A stretch of DNA of 64,000 nucleotides from Ardenticatenaceae bacterium (lineage in GTDB: Bacteria; Chloroflexota; Anaerolineae; Promineifilales; Promineifilaceae): the NCBI GenBank assembly GCA_020634375.1, contig JACKBX010000013.1:40060-104059 (forward strand), written 5' to 3'. Shown here one piece after another: positions 20,201 to 29,323 of the stretch. Made by a program: the position numbers and the translations under genes. Position 1 is the first letter of the stretch. The number at the start of each line of letters is the position of its first letter. The notes under the pieces were generated by a model. The model saw only the letters and a list, made by a program, of their open reading frames with translations. It was not told the origin of the DNA and made no database searches.

Positions 20201-21099
20201 CAACGGCCGTTGGCGAGCCTACGATCACAGATTCAGCCCTTGATCACACAACGGTTGAGTTTGTACCTCCGGTTTATGGCGTGATGATTGCGCCGGATAA
20301 CACGGGTGCGGATCTGCCGGGTGCGATGGTGACGTACCAGCATACTGTGACCAACACGGGCAATGTCACAGAAACTTTTGCGCTGGAAAGCAGTTCGAGT
20401 CAGGGTTGGGTAACGGCCGTCACGCCAAACACGCTAGATTTGCCCCCAGGATCACACGCTGATGTGACTGTCTCAGTCACAATCCCAGCCGGGGCCACAA
20501 CGGGCACCATTGATGTGACAACGGTAACGGTTTCGACAACAACGCCAGCAACGGCCGTAACTGACAGCGCTACTGATACGACGGCCGTTAATGAAGCAGG
20601 CAGTCGGGTTCTTTACTTGCCAGTCGTTCTCAAAGCCTGCGTCCCCACTGGCATTGATTTGGTTATAACAAACATCACGGTCACACCAAATCCGCCGACT
20701 GCCGGGCAACCGGCTACTGTGTCTGTGACCATTCAAAATCAGGGAACGGTGGATATGGATCCCAGCAATAACTTCTTCCTTGACGCCTATGTGGATCATC
20801 AGCCAGAGCCGTACCTGCCCGGTGATGGCAATCTCCAGTGGGGTGTGCAAGCCCGTGCCCTGACGGCAGGAGCCAGTGTCACATACAATGGCACGTTCAC
20901 GTTTAGTGGTGGGACTCACCAAATATGGGCACAAGTGGATACAGATCGCACTGTTGATGAATGCCCCTATGAAGACAACAACACATTCGGGCCAATTATC
21001 TTGACACCCAGTGGACATAGTGGCAGCGAGACATTGCCGCCCATACACGACATTGCTGCACCACGCAGCACCCCCACACCCGTTCCATCACCGAATTAA
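8269..21099 (+). CDS. Giant surface protein: Pmp-like beta-helices plus Ig-like repeats
   Basis: A single 4276-codon frame with an AAAGGTGAT ribosome-binding site. Residues ~15-48 form a signal peptide or anchor (hydrophobic stretch LPLLALVLLAALIWL, then ARPTQAS). The N-terminal two thirds hold about seven right-handed beta-helix modules. Each opens with an IQEAI/VQAAV unit, continues with polymorphic-outer-membrane-protein-like motifs (NTAVSGGGIYN, NTASSGGGIF) and closes with a choice-of-anchor-Q type end (D-x-G-A-D-E). Two blocks of Ig-like repeats interrupt the helices. The last third (from about 17.7 kb) is some ten NEW3/Ig-like repeats of ~110 residues (YTHTLTNTGN opening, DTTTV ending). 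An LYLPVVLK motif and a CARDB-like domain follow, then a Thr/Pro-rich tail. The probable role is adhesin or cell-surface scaffold; no catalytic residues can be assigned. ACGGCCGT recurs in many repeats, often encoding Thr-Ala-Val. Confidence 0.9.
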   Translation: MSQSDSSPRSRVMSFQRIGYVSFLPLLALVLLAALIWLMGARPTQASPTNTIFYVTDAGSGSTCSQALPCALQTAVTNAAAGDEVHVAGGTYTDSGPAVVTVTTAITLTGGYDAANWGTSPNTQLNPTILDGESTRQVVRIEGDINPVIENFEIVNGRTGTSPYDKGAGIYNESGSPLIRNNDIHNNQATAGSVIGGGIYDGGSATIESNLIHNNSTGNNGQGGGIYIANSGGTATTVRLNEIDNNSAALGAGVALHSGEATLEANTLHHNTAVNGSVIAGGGFFNDTSSTAALYSNLFYANSGPLGGGLALTGDSTLWNNTIAENSASSQGGGIYVGSGTIQINNTIIAFNTASTNDGIHVAGGTVSGGYNNVYDDSIDPSVTFSNPVSGNPNFVSPGSPDYNYHLPPGSPDVDAGDPATPAIGVDMDGQPRPYNGIYDVGADEYGNLVAFTLEPPVINNDYQDSGTIATYHHTLHNTGNVADTYTFSCSNDQGWNVTCPSSVALSPLAQTTLSTLVEVTGTARTRARTLITAVSTTSPTISHTAVIETIVAPHPALDFTPNYSATVLPGETFTYTHMLTNTGDALETFNIELVDGSWAQILPTNNFPVDLLPGATMPIRVVIAVPATAPEGLLNETIIRASSDYDPAIAKVVTDTLIARPTVGTRYVSRDGDDTDNNCTQVDEPCNSVGHAIGQASFGDEIRIARGTYFESGIPVNDTVYLSGGWSTNFRSQGEPRDTIIDAELTAFIFDVAPGSTVRPSFSNMVLQNGASGGPGGAVFVGSSAQPAFEQVIFQHNSGTRGGAIYAASSAVVTIQKSEFINNTASDSGGALYSNSSIILVQQSGFYTNTAVSHSGAIYINGGQFVAENNLFSAHTAGGNGGALFLASGQTSLWNNTFVNNQAGGNGGAIYNNASTAVPVVNALLVSNTAVSGGAIFDNSGNLTLSYSDLWQNSLPEVSGGTLGDGILQADPLFRDEFFRLDRGSPALDHGDPNTTLTIDFEDDFRPADSGFDMGWDELVGCRAQRDGIIYSSIQEAIDAPDAVSDLIRVTGTCRGVHTINDAGGQPIQQTVHLTQTLTIQGGWNNDFTRWLNLPTYVDPEGLGRGFYVSGAVTPTLESLYIVNGDASGLGGGPASEDAGGGIYNLDSSLILQDVRILTNTAVLGGGFYNHMGTPVFHSTAPASALEQADSPFAQVAANTAVSGGGIYNYTGTLYADSMRIYSNTASSGGGIFNDAGPMVMSNTVIYANEATGSGGGIYNQAATATFWHLTVFTNTAGSNGGGFYNAAGDPLVHNTIFQSNRAVSGPAFYAASGTPDLDYNYYHDYASTPVIGANAGGSSITDNVTPPGISDPNGGDFHLEDTAVVIDIGDPLSPILKDFEGNPRPNNQGPDMGADEAVGCYVMLGDVVYGSIQAALEAAEPGETLNISGMCSGVHSYDTGGGGGGSCGGAIAVTIHLTKSVNLVGGWDAEFLNQDEVTTLDALELGRVMYIGPGVTSTIEGFDMVNGLVAGNGGAICMEDAAPTIKHNQFYSNTATNGGAIYSANSAALLTGGNRFFLNEATAGAAVYASGSTAVTVQNNFMYSNTAVSGGAFYNGDGDHNFWHNTIYSNTATSGGAVYVATDSPLIRSNIFISNTATTAGAIFAAGGATPSLGYNDYLNNTPGDLSGVAYGSGYLIEDPAFNDLIGLDFTVPFTSPVVDVGDPTLPITDDFQTNIRPSHNGFDIGADEFGGCYARVLSAPDVIYGSVQAAVDAAPAGDVVQIDGTCYGVSPHELVAGGVTVTQTLFVNKDLIIDGDWNYEDPITATLDALGRGRTLYVGSSATLTVTNLILQGGNGALGGLPAGDGGGIYVDGTLVLRDSEVLQNQAVRGGGVFNDGYVTMMDTAVHNNQATHGAGFYNNITGAGAALLTGENRLFGNIATQNGGAVYQMEGTLALDGNRLFGNYAASGGAIYLAGGNDAIDVWNNFIFNNSAGHGGGVYNLDTNGRIWHNTILGNSGDGLYSGASANNNIHSNIFDSNGGAGIHTLASSPDIVYNIVISNSTNYAGTAVAAASDPSNQSVTPVYVDRAHQDYHLHQDSPGVDEGDDDLPIAGMDHDYDGDLRPTNAAPDIGADEINTCYIRVIDPDTDEPVYFGKLQDAIEFAEDFPNPNPRVEIARGTCSGVEFRDGTYQVGYISEDLHIIGSLRHSNFSNPNDYVNPNIAALSTAIDAQGEGRVFKIAGTAVVTLEQVAMVNGNAYVAGGGNNGGAVYYPGPSRLETDTSEACQNYAENGGGYFIGSTASAYVTGAGTGSCWVALFDGDEFLQQYDYYFGNTAMSDGGGIYVSNGADVDVVNHGFGGNTAAGNGGGLYNGGQMRVINGIFSYNYALSGDGGGVYNGGGLAMYHNTVRRNTAVNLGGGIYQGGTSLTLNSSIIYSNTAANGGGLHVAGGSSAIRSYDNFNANSPNDTNDGNVGTNHISGNPLFAYGYALSQYSPNIDQADPALLLDISEGGIWADGIDFDAGNYKRPDVHPTYNDLNTSLYGYASDVGADEYWKEFGCDVLPNNDQSTIFPGEIITYSVAVFNVGYPNRLSSNYPHGYTDTITITLSSSQGWATLSGGAEQVVELDYYDDVEQDDRVYLTLTVAVPITSPFGVQEQSLVECRSASLPSRSNTSSFLTNAGLVSTVLVEPEYITQTYPGQVLTFTHYITNTGNEPNDFYLIPSAGAAGLSTASVTRIEDTDGAVYSNTLGLSDVPITIGRGEMITALLQVNVLETAASGEIATPGLIARAVDDPSIQGQVINQITISPTAGTRYVAPGGVDEGNNCLLNDQPCATVQHAVDQALDGDSILVAGGLYTHQSVITTTETLVQNVYINKSVSIIGGYSTTDNFAVSQPITNVTALDGEDGRRVIYITPGHDVTLSGLFVQNGHFPSLTNDQKGSGIYNGGSNLTIENTQVLSGTAVSGGGLYHADGDLTVHSSVFAHNDGNGSSSGSASGSGIFVVTGTVLLENNTFANNIASISGGRAPNADDGYGGAVYQEAGTLSLINNIFSQNEAGVDGFAVYISATLPIANDYNLYFNNSGGVGGADTNFSPGAHSFSGDPTFADTFFHIGPTSAAKDTGTNSIAFLAGTDFEGDPRQLNGTVDIGADERVQHASFTFVPVTQTATILPNISHVYTHTLTNNGDTADTYTLILNSTQLGDPADWDHNLTPSNFALNIGASQVVTLMITGTVPGDVDTSTITATPLSGPSVAVVDTTIISSTAGVDIGPSRAGSGEPTMTVQYQHTLTNTGNGLDSFDLHLLAGTPPGWTVTVEPAATGIVPTGGTIPFTVSVTIPAGTAVNTIHTAEIEAVSQTDGTAQDTLVDTTTVLPAYGLQLLPAAQSQSVMDGATAVYTHTLTNLGNISDTVSLTVTESLAWGASINPAAIALNPGASATVTVTVPVPPNTGGQVHVSDVTAASEGPGVTATAVDTTTVLIDNSVAIGPDHLRIVDADTQVIYQFTVTNTGNVSDTFNFTQDGGTQGWVSGFSGSSALLAPDDTTTVILTVTVPAGATPGTEDVTTVSATSTNASNSATATTRVRQLHGLAFAPNLTRTVDADSVVTYTHTLTNTGNGVDTFTFAANSSEGWAITLPPDVANLGAGLTANVVVTLTVPPGPGGITDTLRLTASSVISPAFTATVTNTTVVTLTPGALDVMIAPDNEDSGLPGELMTYYHTVTNTGTLDADFVLTAVSNQSWTTTVQPPTLSLLSGASEMVTVTVQIPSLAGDGVVDLTTVTVQDTGMIVQDTAVNTTTVTGVYSVVIAPNRSSTGIPGETLTYTHVVTNTGDFADSYSVGVSSSQSWTVTVTPDAIPLLIPGESTPVTVTVAIPSGAANGQIDVATVTAQSLNAAANDSAADTSIVQVQGEGVLLEPDHSDVGAPGEMLVYHHTLTNTGSSTLTFLLATQSSQGWVTAVTPDRVDNLAAGDSHEITVTVAIPAGAVNGTEDWTSVAATAVGEPTITDSALDHTTVEFVPPVYGVMIAPDNTGADLPGAMVTYQHTVTNTGNVTETFALESSSSQGWVTAVTPNTLDLPPGSHADVTVSVTIPAGATTGTIDVTTVTVSTTTPATAVTDSATDTTAVNEAGSRVLYLPVVLKACVPTGIDLVITNITVTPNPPTAGQPATVSVTIQNQGTVDMDPSNNFFLDAYVDHQPEPYLPGDGNLQWGVQARALTAGASVTYNGTFTFSGGTHQIWAQVDTDRTVDECPYEDNNTFGPIILTPSGHSGSETLPPIHDIAAPRSTPTPVPSPN

Positions 21100-21107
21100 A
21101 ACGCAAA

Positions 21108-21142
21108 GAGGCTGGTAGGATTATCACAATCCTACCAGCCTC
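21108..21142. terminator. Bidirectional terminator after the giant surface gene
   Basis: A perfect 15-bp stem (GAGGCTGGTAGGATT / AATCCTACCAGCCTC) with a 5-base loop lies between convergent genes. Flanking AACGC/GCGTT can extend it. There is no long U-tract, so its strength comes from the stem. Confidence 0.75.
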
Positions 21143-21180
21143 GCGTTAATCTACTTGTGATGTCCGATTGGGCTAAGCGG

Positions 21181-21831
21181 TTAAGCGTTTTTCTGGCGAA
21201 TTTCGAAGCTTATCCCAACAAAAATTAGCAAGAACCCAACGAGCAAAAAGATAAAGAGGAGAACGCCTGTGCCTGCCCCACCAGAAACGGGTAATAAAAC
21301 GCGGGCCGAGCTAGCTTTTTGCACGCAGAAATTTACATCGGTAACGACCAGGCTATCCTCATAAACAGGCGCGTATTGTGTCTCCTCTGAGGTAACAACC
21401 CACTCTGAGCCGGGGCGAGCCGTCACAGCCCAATAACTAAGGCCAGCGGCAACCAACCCATATCCACCATCCGGGCCAGAGCTTAAGTTGATAACAGTCT
21501 GTTCGTCGCTGCTGACAAATTCGATGGGGATATTGGCAACTGGGTTTTCGCCAGAGATATTGGTGTTGATGCAACGGCCGTCACCATCTACATCTTCGTA
21601 AACCATGCCGCGAATCGTGCCGCGTGGTTCAGCCGCACTTGCATGATTTTGGAGTTCTGGTGTAGCTGTTGGTGGAACGGGGGTTTCTGTTGGTCGGGTA
21701 GGCGTATCTTGGGCAATAGGGGCCATTGTAGGCGTAGGGCGCGGCTCCTGAGCAAAAACTGGGGCCATTCCCATAAACAAAATAAGTAAAACACCTGAAA
21801 AAACTAGTGGGTTTTTGATCTTCTGGAACAT
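21181..21831 (-). CDS. Secreted LPXTG-like anchored protein with an SdrD/CarboxypepD-like domain
   Basis: A 216-residue protein with an N-terminal signal peptide (residues 1-27, ending VFAQE), then a Pro/Thr-rich linker. Residues ~72-165 form one beta-sandwich domain opening with GTIRGMVYEDVDGDG, as in SdrD-B or carboxypeptidase-regulatory domains. The C-terminus is a textbook sorting signal: LLPVSGG, ~20 hydrophobic residues, then a basic tail ending RQKNA. LPVSG is close to the LPXTG/LPXSG recognition motif of sortases, implying that a sortase exists elsewhere in the genome. The gene is convergent with the giant surface gene. No partner is visible. Confidence 0.8.
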   Translation of the reverse strand: MFQKIKNPLVFSGVLLILFMGMAPVFAQEPRPTPTMAPIAQDTPTRPTETPVPPTATPELQNHASAAEPRGTIRGMVYEDVDGDGRCINTNISGENPVANIPIEFVSSDEQTVINLSSGPDGGYGLVAAGLSYWAVTARPGSEWVVTSEETQYAPVYEDSLVVTDVNFCVQKASSARVLLPVSGGAGTGVLLFIFLLVGFLLIFVGISFEIRQKNA

Positions 21832-21857
21832 GGTTAACCTCTTGATTTATTATCTGG

Positions 21858-21898
21858 ACACTATATTATCAAACATAACATAATATGTCTGATAGTGT
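21858..21898 (-). promoter_or_regulatory. Promoter with inverted-repeat operator candidate
   Basis: On the minus strand CAGACA and TAATAT are 17 bases apart, upstream of the LPXTG-like gene. Inverted arms ACACTAT (21858-21864) and ATAGTGT (21892-21898) bracket these elements, so a dimeric regulator could occlude them. The promoter matches are only moderate. Confidence 0.35.
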
Positions 21899-21944
21899 AC
21901 AATTATTTGCCACACGATTCAAGTGATTTGACCAAAAGTACCAG

Positions 21945-23246
21945 TTAGATGGCTATACCTCCCTGTTCCTCCAGTTGTTTAGCTTGCTTCGAGTGAAAAC
22001 CCATGAAAATCAACCAAAGTGCGCTCATAACGAGGCCAGTAATGCCAAAAATGGCCGTGGTTTGCCGCACGCTCAATCCCAAGTTATCTTGGAAAAAACC
22101 TGCAAGATAAGTCGAAATTGACTGAGTCAAAGTCAGGACAGCAAATTCAAAAGCAAAAACCCGCCCTCGAAGAGAATCCGGCACCAACATTTGCAGCAAC
22201 GCGGCAGAAAACACCCACACCACTCCTGAGCCAACCGTTCTCACCAACGTGGCAAAAGAAAAAATGCCCAAACTCGGAGAAATACTCAAGCCGAGAATCC
22301 CCCCAGAAAGTAAAACAAACCCGACCGCCACCGCCCACAACATACGATGATAAGCATCCCCAAAAATCCGTCGGAGAAAAATCGGGCCAATTCCCGTACC
22401 CAAGCCACTGATCACGTAAACAATACCCAACGTAACCGAAGCACCCGATTCGATATGCAATCGGTCAAACCATTTCAGGTCGTTTATGGGGAAAATTTTG
22501 TCAGCATAATTGATTTCTAAAACATTAATTGCACCCCAAACCAATGAGCCCGCTCCCTTTGCTAAACTAACCCCCATAACAAATGGAACCCCTAACAGAT
22601 ATCGAAACCCGCCGACAAAAGTTAGCCACCCTCGTTCCTGCGCTGGAGCTTCAGTCTCTCGCTGGTACTCTAATACAACAATTCGACTAATGCACCAGGC
22701 TGAAAAGACAAAAGTGAATGCATCCATTACAAAAGCGGCTGCAATACCCAAAACAGCAGCAACAATCCCCCCAAGAAAGGCACCCAAAGCCAGCATCGTG
22801 CTCCACGTTAAACTATCCAGTGCATTAGCCGTTACCAAATCTTGTCTCTCTACAACATTTGAGAGAACGGCCGTGCGTGCAGGAGTAAATAACGCACTCA
22901 ACGAAAATTGCGTAATAGTCAACAAATAAAGCAACCAGATCCGAGAAGGGGAATTGATTAGCAACAGCGAAAGAACGGTGCCCGCCCGCAATAAATCAGT
23001 AAAAATCATAATATGGCGACGATTAAAACGGTCAGCCAAGACACCCGCAACTGGACTAAAAACAAACAACGGCACAAAACGCGCCAAAAACAAATAGCTT
23101 ACAGCAATACCAGAACCAGAAAGACCAGTAATCAACTGCGCAGAAGCAAGTAAATTAAACCAATCCCCCAGTTGAGTAATCACACTACCGAGCCATAAAA
23201 ACCGATAATTCCGATTACTCCGCAATAAGACAATATATTGTTTCAT
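21945..23246 (-). CDS. MFS efflux transporter
   Basis: A 433-residue, ~12-helix major facilitator of the MFS_3/macrolide-efflux-like group. The loop between helices 2 and 3 carries the motif-A sequence GVLADRFNRRH. Later stretches such as LFTPARTAVLSNVV and MLVPDSLRGRVFAF are typical of drug exporters in this group. The ATG at 23246 gives a short cytoplasmic N-terminus (MKQYIVLLRSNRNYRFLWLG). I see no ribosome-binding site, so translation may be weak or leaderless. It follows the rRNA operon terminator on the same strand by only ~20 bases, so some transcription could be read-through. The substrate cannot be read from the sequence. Confidence 0.88.
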   Translation of the reverse strand: MKQYIVLLRSNRNYRFLWLGSVITQLGDWFNLLASAQLITGLSGSGIAVSYLFLARFVPLFVFSPVAGVLADRFNRRHIMIFTDLLRAGTVLSLLLINSPSRIWLLYLLTITQFSLSALFTPARTAVLSNVVERQDLVTANALDSLTWSTMLALGAFLGGIVAAVLGIAAAFVMDAFTFVFSAWCISRIVVLEYQRETEAPAQERGWLTFVGGFRYLLGVPFVMGVSLAKGAGSLVWGAINVLEINYADKIFPINDLKWFDRLHIESGASVTLGIVYVISGLGTGIGPIFLRRIFGDAYHRMLWAVAVGFVLLSGGILGLSISPSLGIFSFATLVRTVGSGVVWVFSAALLQMLVPDSLRGRVFAFEFAVLTLTQSISTYLAGFFQDNLGLSVRQTTAIFGITGLVMSALWLIFMGFHSKQAKQLEEQGGIAI

Positions 23247-23265
23247 AAAACTCAGTGGAAGATCC

Positions 23266-23290
23266 CCAAAAATAAAAAAAGGCCTCTTGG
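23266..23290 (-). terminator. rRNA operon terminator using 5S helix I
   Basis: On the minus strand the end of 5S (CCAAGAGGCC) can pair with GGTCTCTTGG at the 5S 5' end. It is followed directly by a T7-A-T5 tract (23268-23280). The extended 5S helix therefore acts as the terminator stem, just before the MFS gene. Confidence 0.65.
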
Positions 23291-23402
23291 CAATGACCTA
23301 CTCTCCCAGGGGGTCGCCCCCCAAGTACCATCGGCGCTGACGAGCTTAACTACCGGGTTCGGGATGGTACCGGGTGTACCCTCGTCGCTCAAATCACCAA
23401 GA
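23285..23402 (-). rRNA. rrf: 5S ribosomal RNA
   Basis: The minus strand reads through the conserved CCCGAACCCGG core, then GTTAAGCTCGTCAGCGCCGATGG, with complementary ends (CTCTTGG / CCAAGAG) forming helix I. The length of ~118 nt is standard. It follows 23S by ~80 nt. Confidence 0.93.
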
Positions 23403-23482
23403 GACCTTCTCTTAAATCACTATTTGTTAATTTACTATAATAACCAACTACAACCAACTGCCAGAATACCGAGTTCTCCGTA

Positions 23483-26429
<2,947 letters not shown>

Positions 26430-26612
26430 ATGATACGGAGAATTCGATATTCTCGCTTTCTACGTGTTCTTCAACTTGTGTTCTTTACTATTGGTTGTGT
26501 TATTTGGTTATTAAAGTACTTTCAGCAGCTTCTATTGTGTAAGATGCTGATGAGTGCCACATATTCTTGTAGCACTCATCAATGCCCTACATCCAAATTC
26601 TAATCAAGCAAA

Positions 26613-26685
26613 TGGAGATGAGGAGACTCGAACTCCTGACCTCCGCCGTGCAAAGGCGGCGCTCTCCCAACTGAGCTACATCCCC
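26613..26685 (-). tRNA. tRNA-Ala (TGC)
   Basis: The minus strand folds with acceptor GGGGATG / CATCTCC, D-arm GCTCAGTTGGGAGAGC, anticodon loop TTTGCAC (TGC), and T-arm AGGAGTTCGAGTCTCCT. CCA is not encoded. It lies in the 16S-23S spacer. Confidence 0.96.
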
Positions 26686-26749
26686 GGAGTTAGAAACAAA
26701 GGGTATTGATGCAACCCTCTCCTCTTTTGCCCACTCTAAGCTGTAAACA

Positions 26750-26823
26750 TGGGCCTGGTTGGACTCGAACCAACGACCTCTCCCTTATCAGAGGAACGCT
26801 CTAACCGGCTGAGCTACAGGCCC
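26750..26823 (-). tRNA. tRNA-Ile (GAT)
   Basis: The minus strand folds with acceptor GGGCCTG / CAGGCCC, D-arm GCTCAGCCGGTTAGAGC, anticodon loop CTGATAA (GAT), and T-arm TTGGTTCGAGTCCAA. It is the first of the two spacer tRNAs after 16S. Confidence 0.96.
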
Positions 26824-26935
26824 TCCTTCATACCTTTAAAAACTGAAGAGTGACAGGAAATGCATTACCCTATCATCCTATTCGGATGATTGACCTGGGA
26901 GTTTGTATTATCTCTCGATAATACGGTACTCCATA

Positions 26936-28442
<1,507 letters not shown>

Positions 28443-28678
28443 AGTTTTTTTCCGTTTGCTAACGGAACTACTTTTATCTCTTAATCTTACAGGGTTCCGC
28501 TTCCCTGTCACTCTTCAGTTGTTAAAGGTCAATCTATCAAAGTTGCGCTGTCAAATAGGGCACAAAAAAGAACGGCCCCTTTTACTCGGAGTTACCGCTC
28601 TTTGCGATTTGCGCTACTATTATTTTGTAATGATGCCTCGCACTTGTGCGTTCGCATCTTTATCAGCGACAAGGATTT

Positions 28679-28706
28679 ATTATATCAGGCTCTTTTATAT
28701 TGTCAA
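28679..28706 (-). promoter_or_regulatory. rRNA operon promoter, proximal
   Basis: On the minus strand a perfect TTGACA (28701-28706) and a perfect TATAAT (28679-28684) are 16 bases apart, ~235 bases upstream of 16S. The leader between promoter and 16S carries a TTCCGTTTGCTAACGGAA hairpin close to the 16S start. Confidence 0.85.
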
Positions 28707-28785
28707 GAGGAATTTCGCATTTTCGCAAAACTCGTTTTTTTATTTAAGAGCTTCCTTGTGGCTTGTTTTTAAGCAACAGTGGAGG

Positions 28786-28813
28786 ATTCTAGCATACTCT
28801 TCTGTTGTGTCAA
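28786..28813 (-). promoter_or_regulatory. rRNA operon promoter, distal
   Basis: A second minus-strand promoter has TTGACA (28808-28813), a 16-base spacer and TAGAAT (28786-28791). Tandem strong promoters are usual for rRNA operons. Confidence 0.75.
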
Positions 28814-28822
28814 GGGCTTTTT

Positions 28823-28840
28823 TGATTTTGGTCAAAATCA
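28823..28840. promoter_or_regulatory. 18-bp palindrome upstream of the distal rRNA promoter
   Basis: TGATTTTG-GT-CAAAATCA has 8-bp perfect arms and lies ~10 bp upstream of the distal rRNA -35. It could be a regulator site or an AT-rich upstream element. It is equally close to the divergent STAS gene promoter. Confidence 0.4.
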
Positions 28841-28903
28841 GTTCTGGGGGACTTGATTTTAGGTATACTAAATGTCCAATGCACACCTCTAATAAAAGTG
28901 TTC

Positions 28904-28912
28904 TGATATAAT
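28904..28912 (+). promoter_or_regulatory. Extended -10 promoter for the partner-switching operon
   Basis: TGATATAAT is a perfect extended -10 (TG-N-TATAAT), ~65 bases upstream of the STAS gene, with no good -35. It is the only strong plus-strand promoter signal in the 540-base gap between 16S and the STAS gene. Confidence 0.55.
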
Positions 28913-28981
28913 GTAGAGGCTCACTTTGTTTGGGGTGTCTCTCAAGGTAAAAAGCGAGTATGACATTATATGGAGTTGGTA

Positions 28982-29323
28982 ATGGAGATAGTAATTGAAT
29001 CTCTGAAAGATATACGGATCGCTTCGATAACTGGTGAAATAAATAGCCGTACTACATCTCAAATTGAGGCTGATATTCTTCCGCTCATAACACCGAATTG
29101 TAAACTTTTGTTGAATATGCGTCATGTGACATATATGTCGAGTGCTGGTTTAAGGATTTTATTGCTGCTATATAGGCAGATCAACGATCAATCCGGGCAG
29201 GTTGTGTTAGTTGGGTTGCAAGATATGATTCGAGATACGATGGCAATTACCGGCTTTTTGGATTTTTTTCAGGATTATCAAACGATTGAAGAAGGATTGG
29301 GAGCATTAGCCAATTGGTCATGA
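28982..29323 (+). CDS. STAS-domain anti-sigma factor antagonist (RsbV/SpoIIAA type)
   Basis: A 113-residue single STAS domain. The ATG at 28982 is preferred over the one at 28970 because TGGAG lies 6 bases before it. The motif YMSSAGLRILL carries the phosphorylatable serine (Ser54) of antagonists, with Ser in place of the usual preceding Asp. In the family the unphosphorylated protein binds the anti-sigma kinase and frees its target; the kinase phosphorylates it and a SpoIIE-type phosphatase reverses this. A candidate kinase and phosphatase are encoded in this same operon. Its stop overlaps the start of the debranching-enzyme gene (ATGA), so the two are translationally coupled. Confidence 0.88.
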   Translation: MEIVIESLKDIRIASITGEINSRTTSQIEADILPLITPNCKLLLNMRHVTYMSSAGLRILLLLYRQINDQSGQVVLVGLQDMIRDTMAITGFLDFFQDYQTIEEGLGALANWS

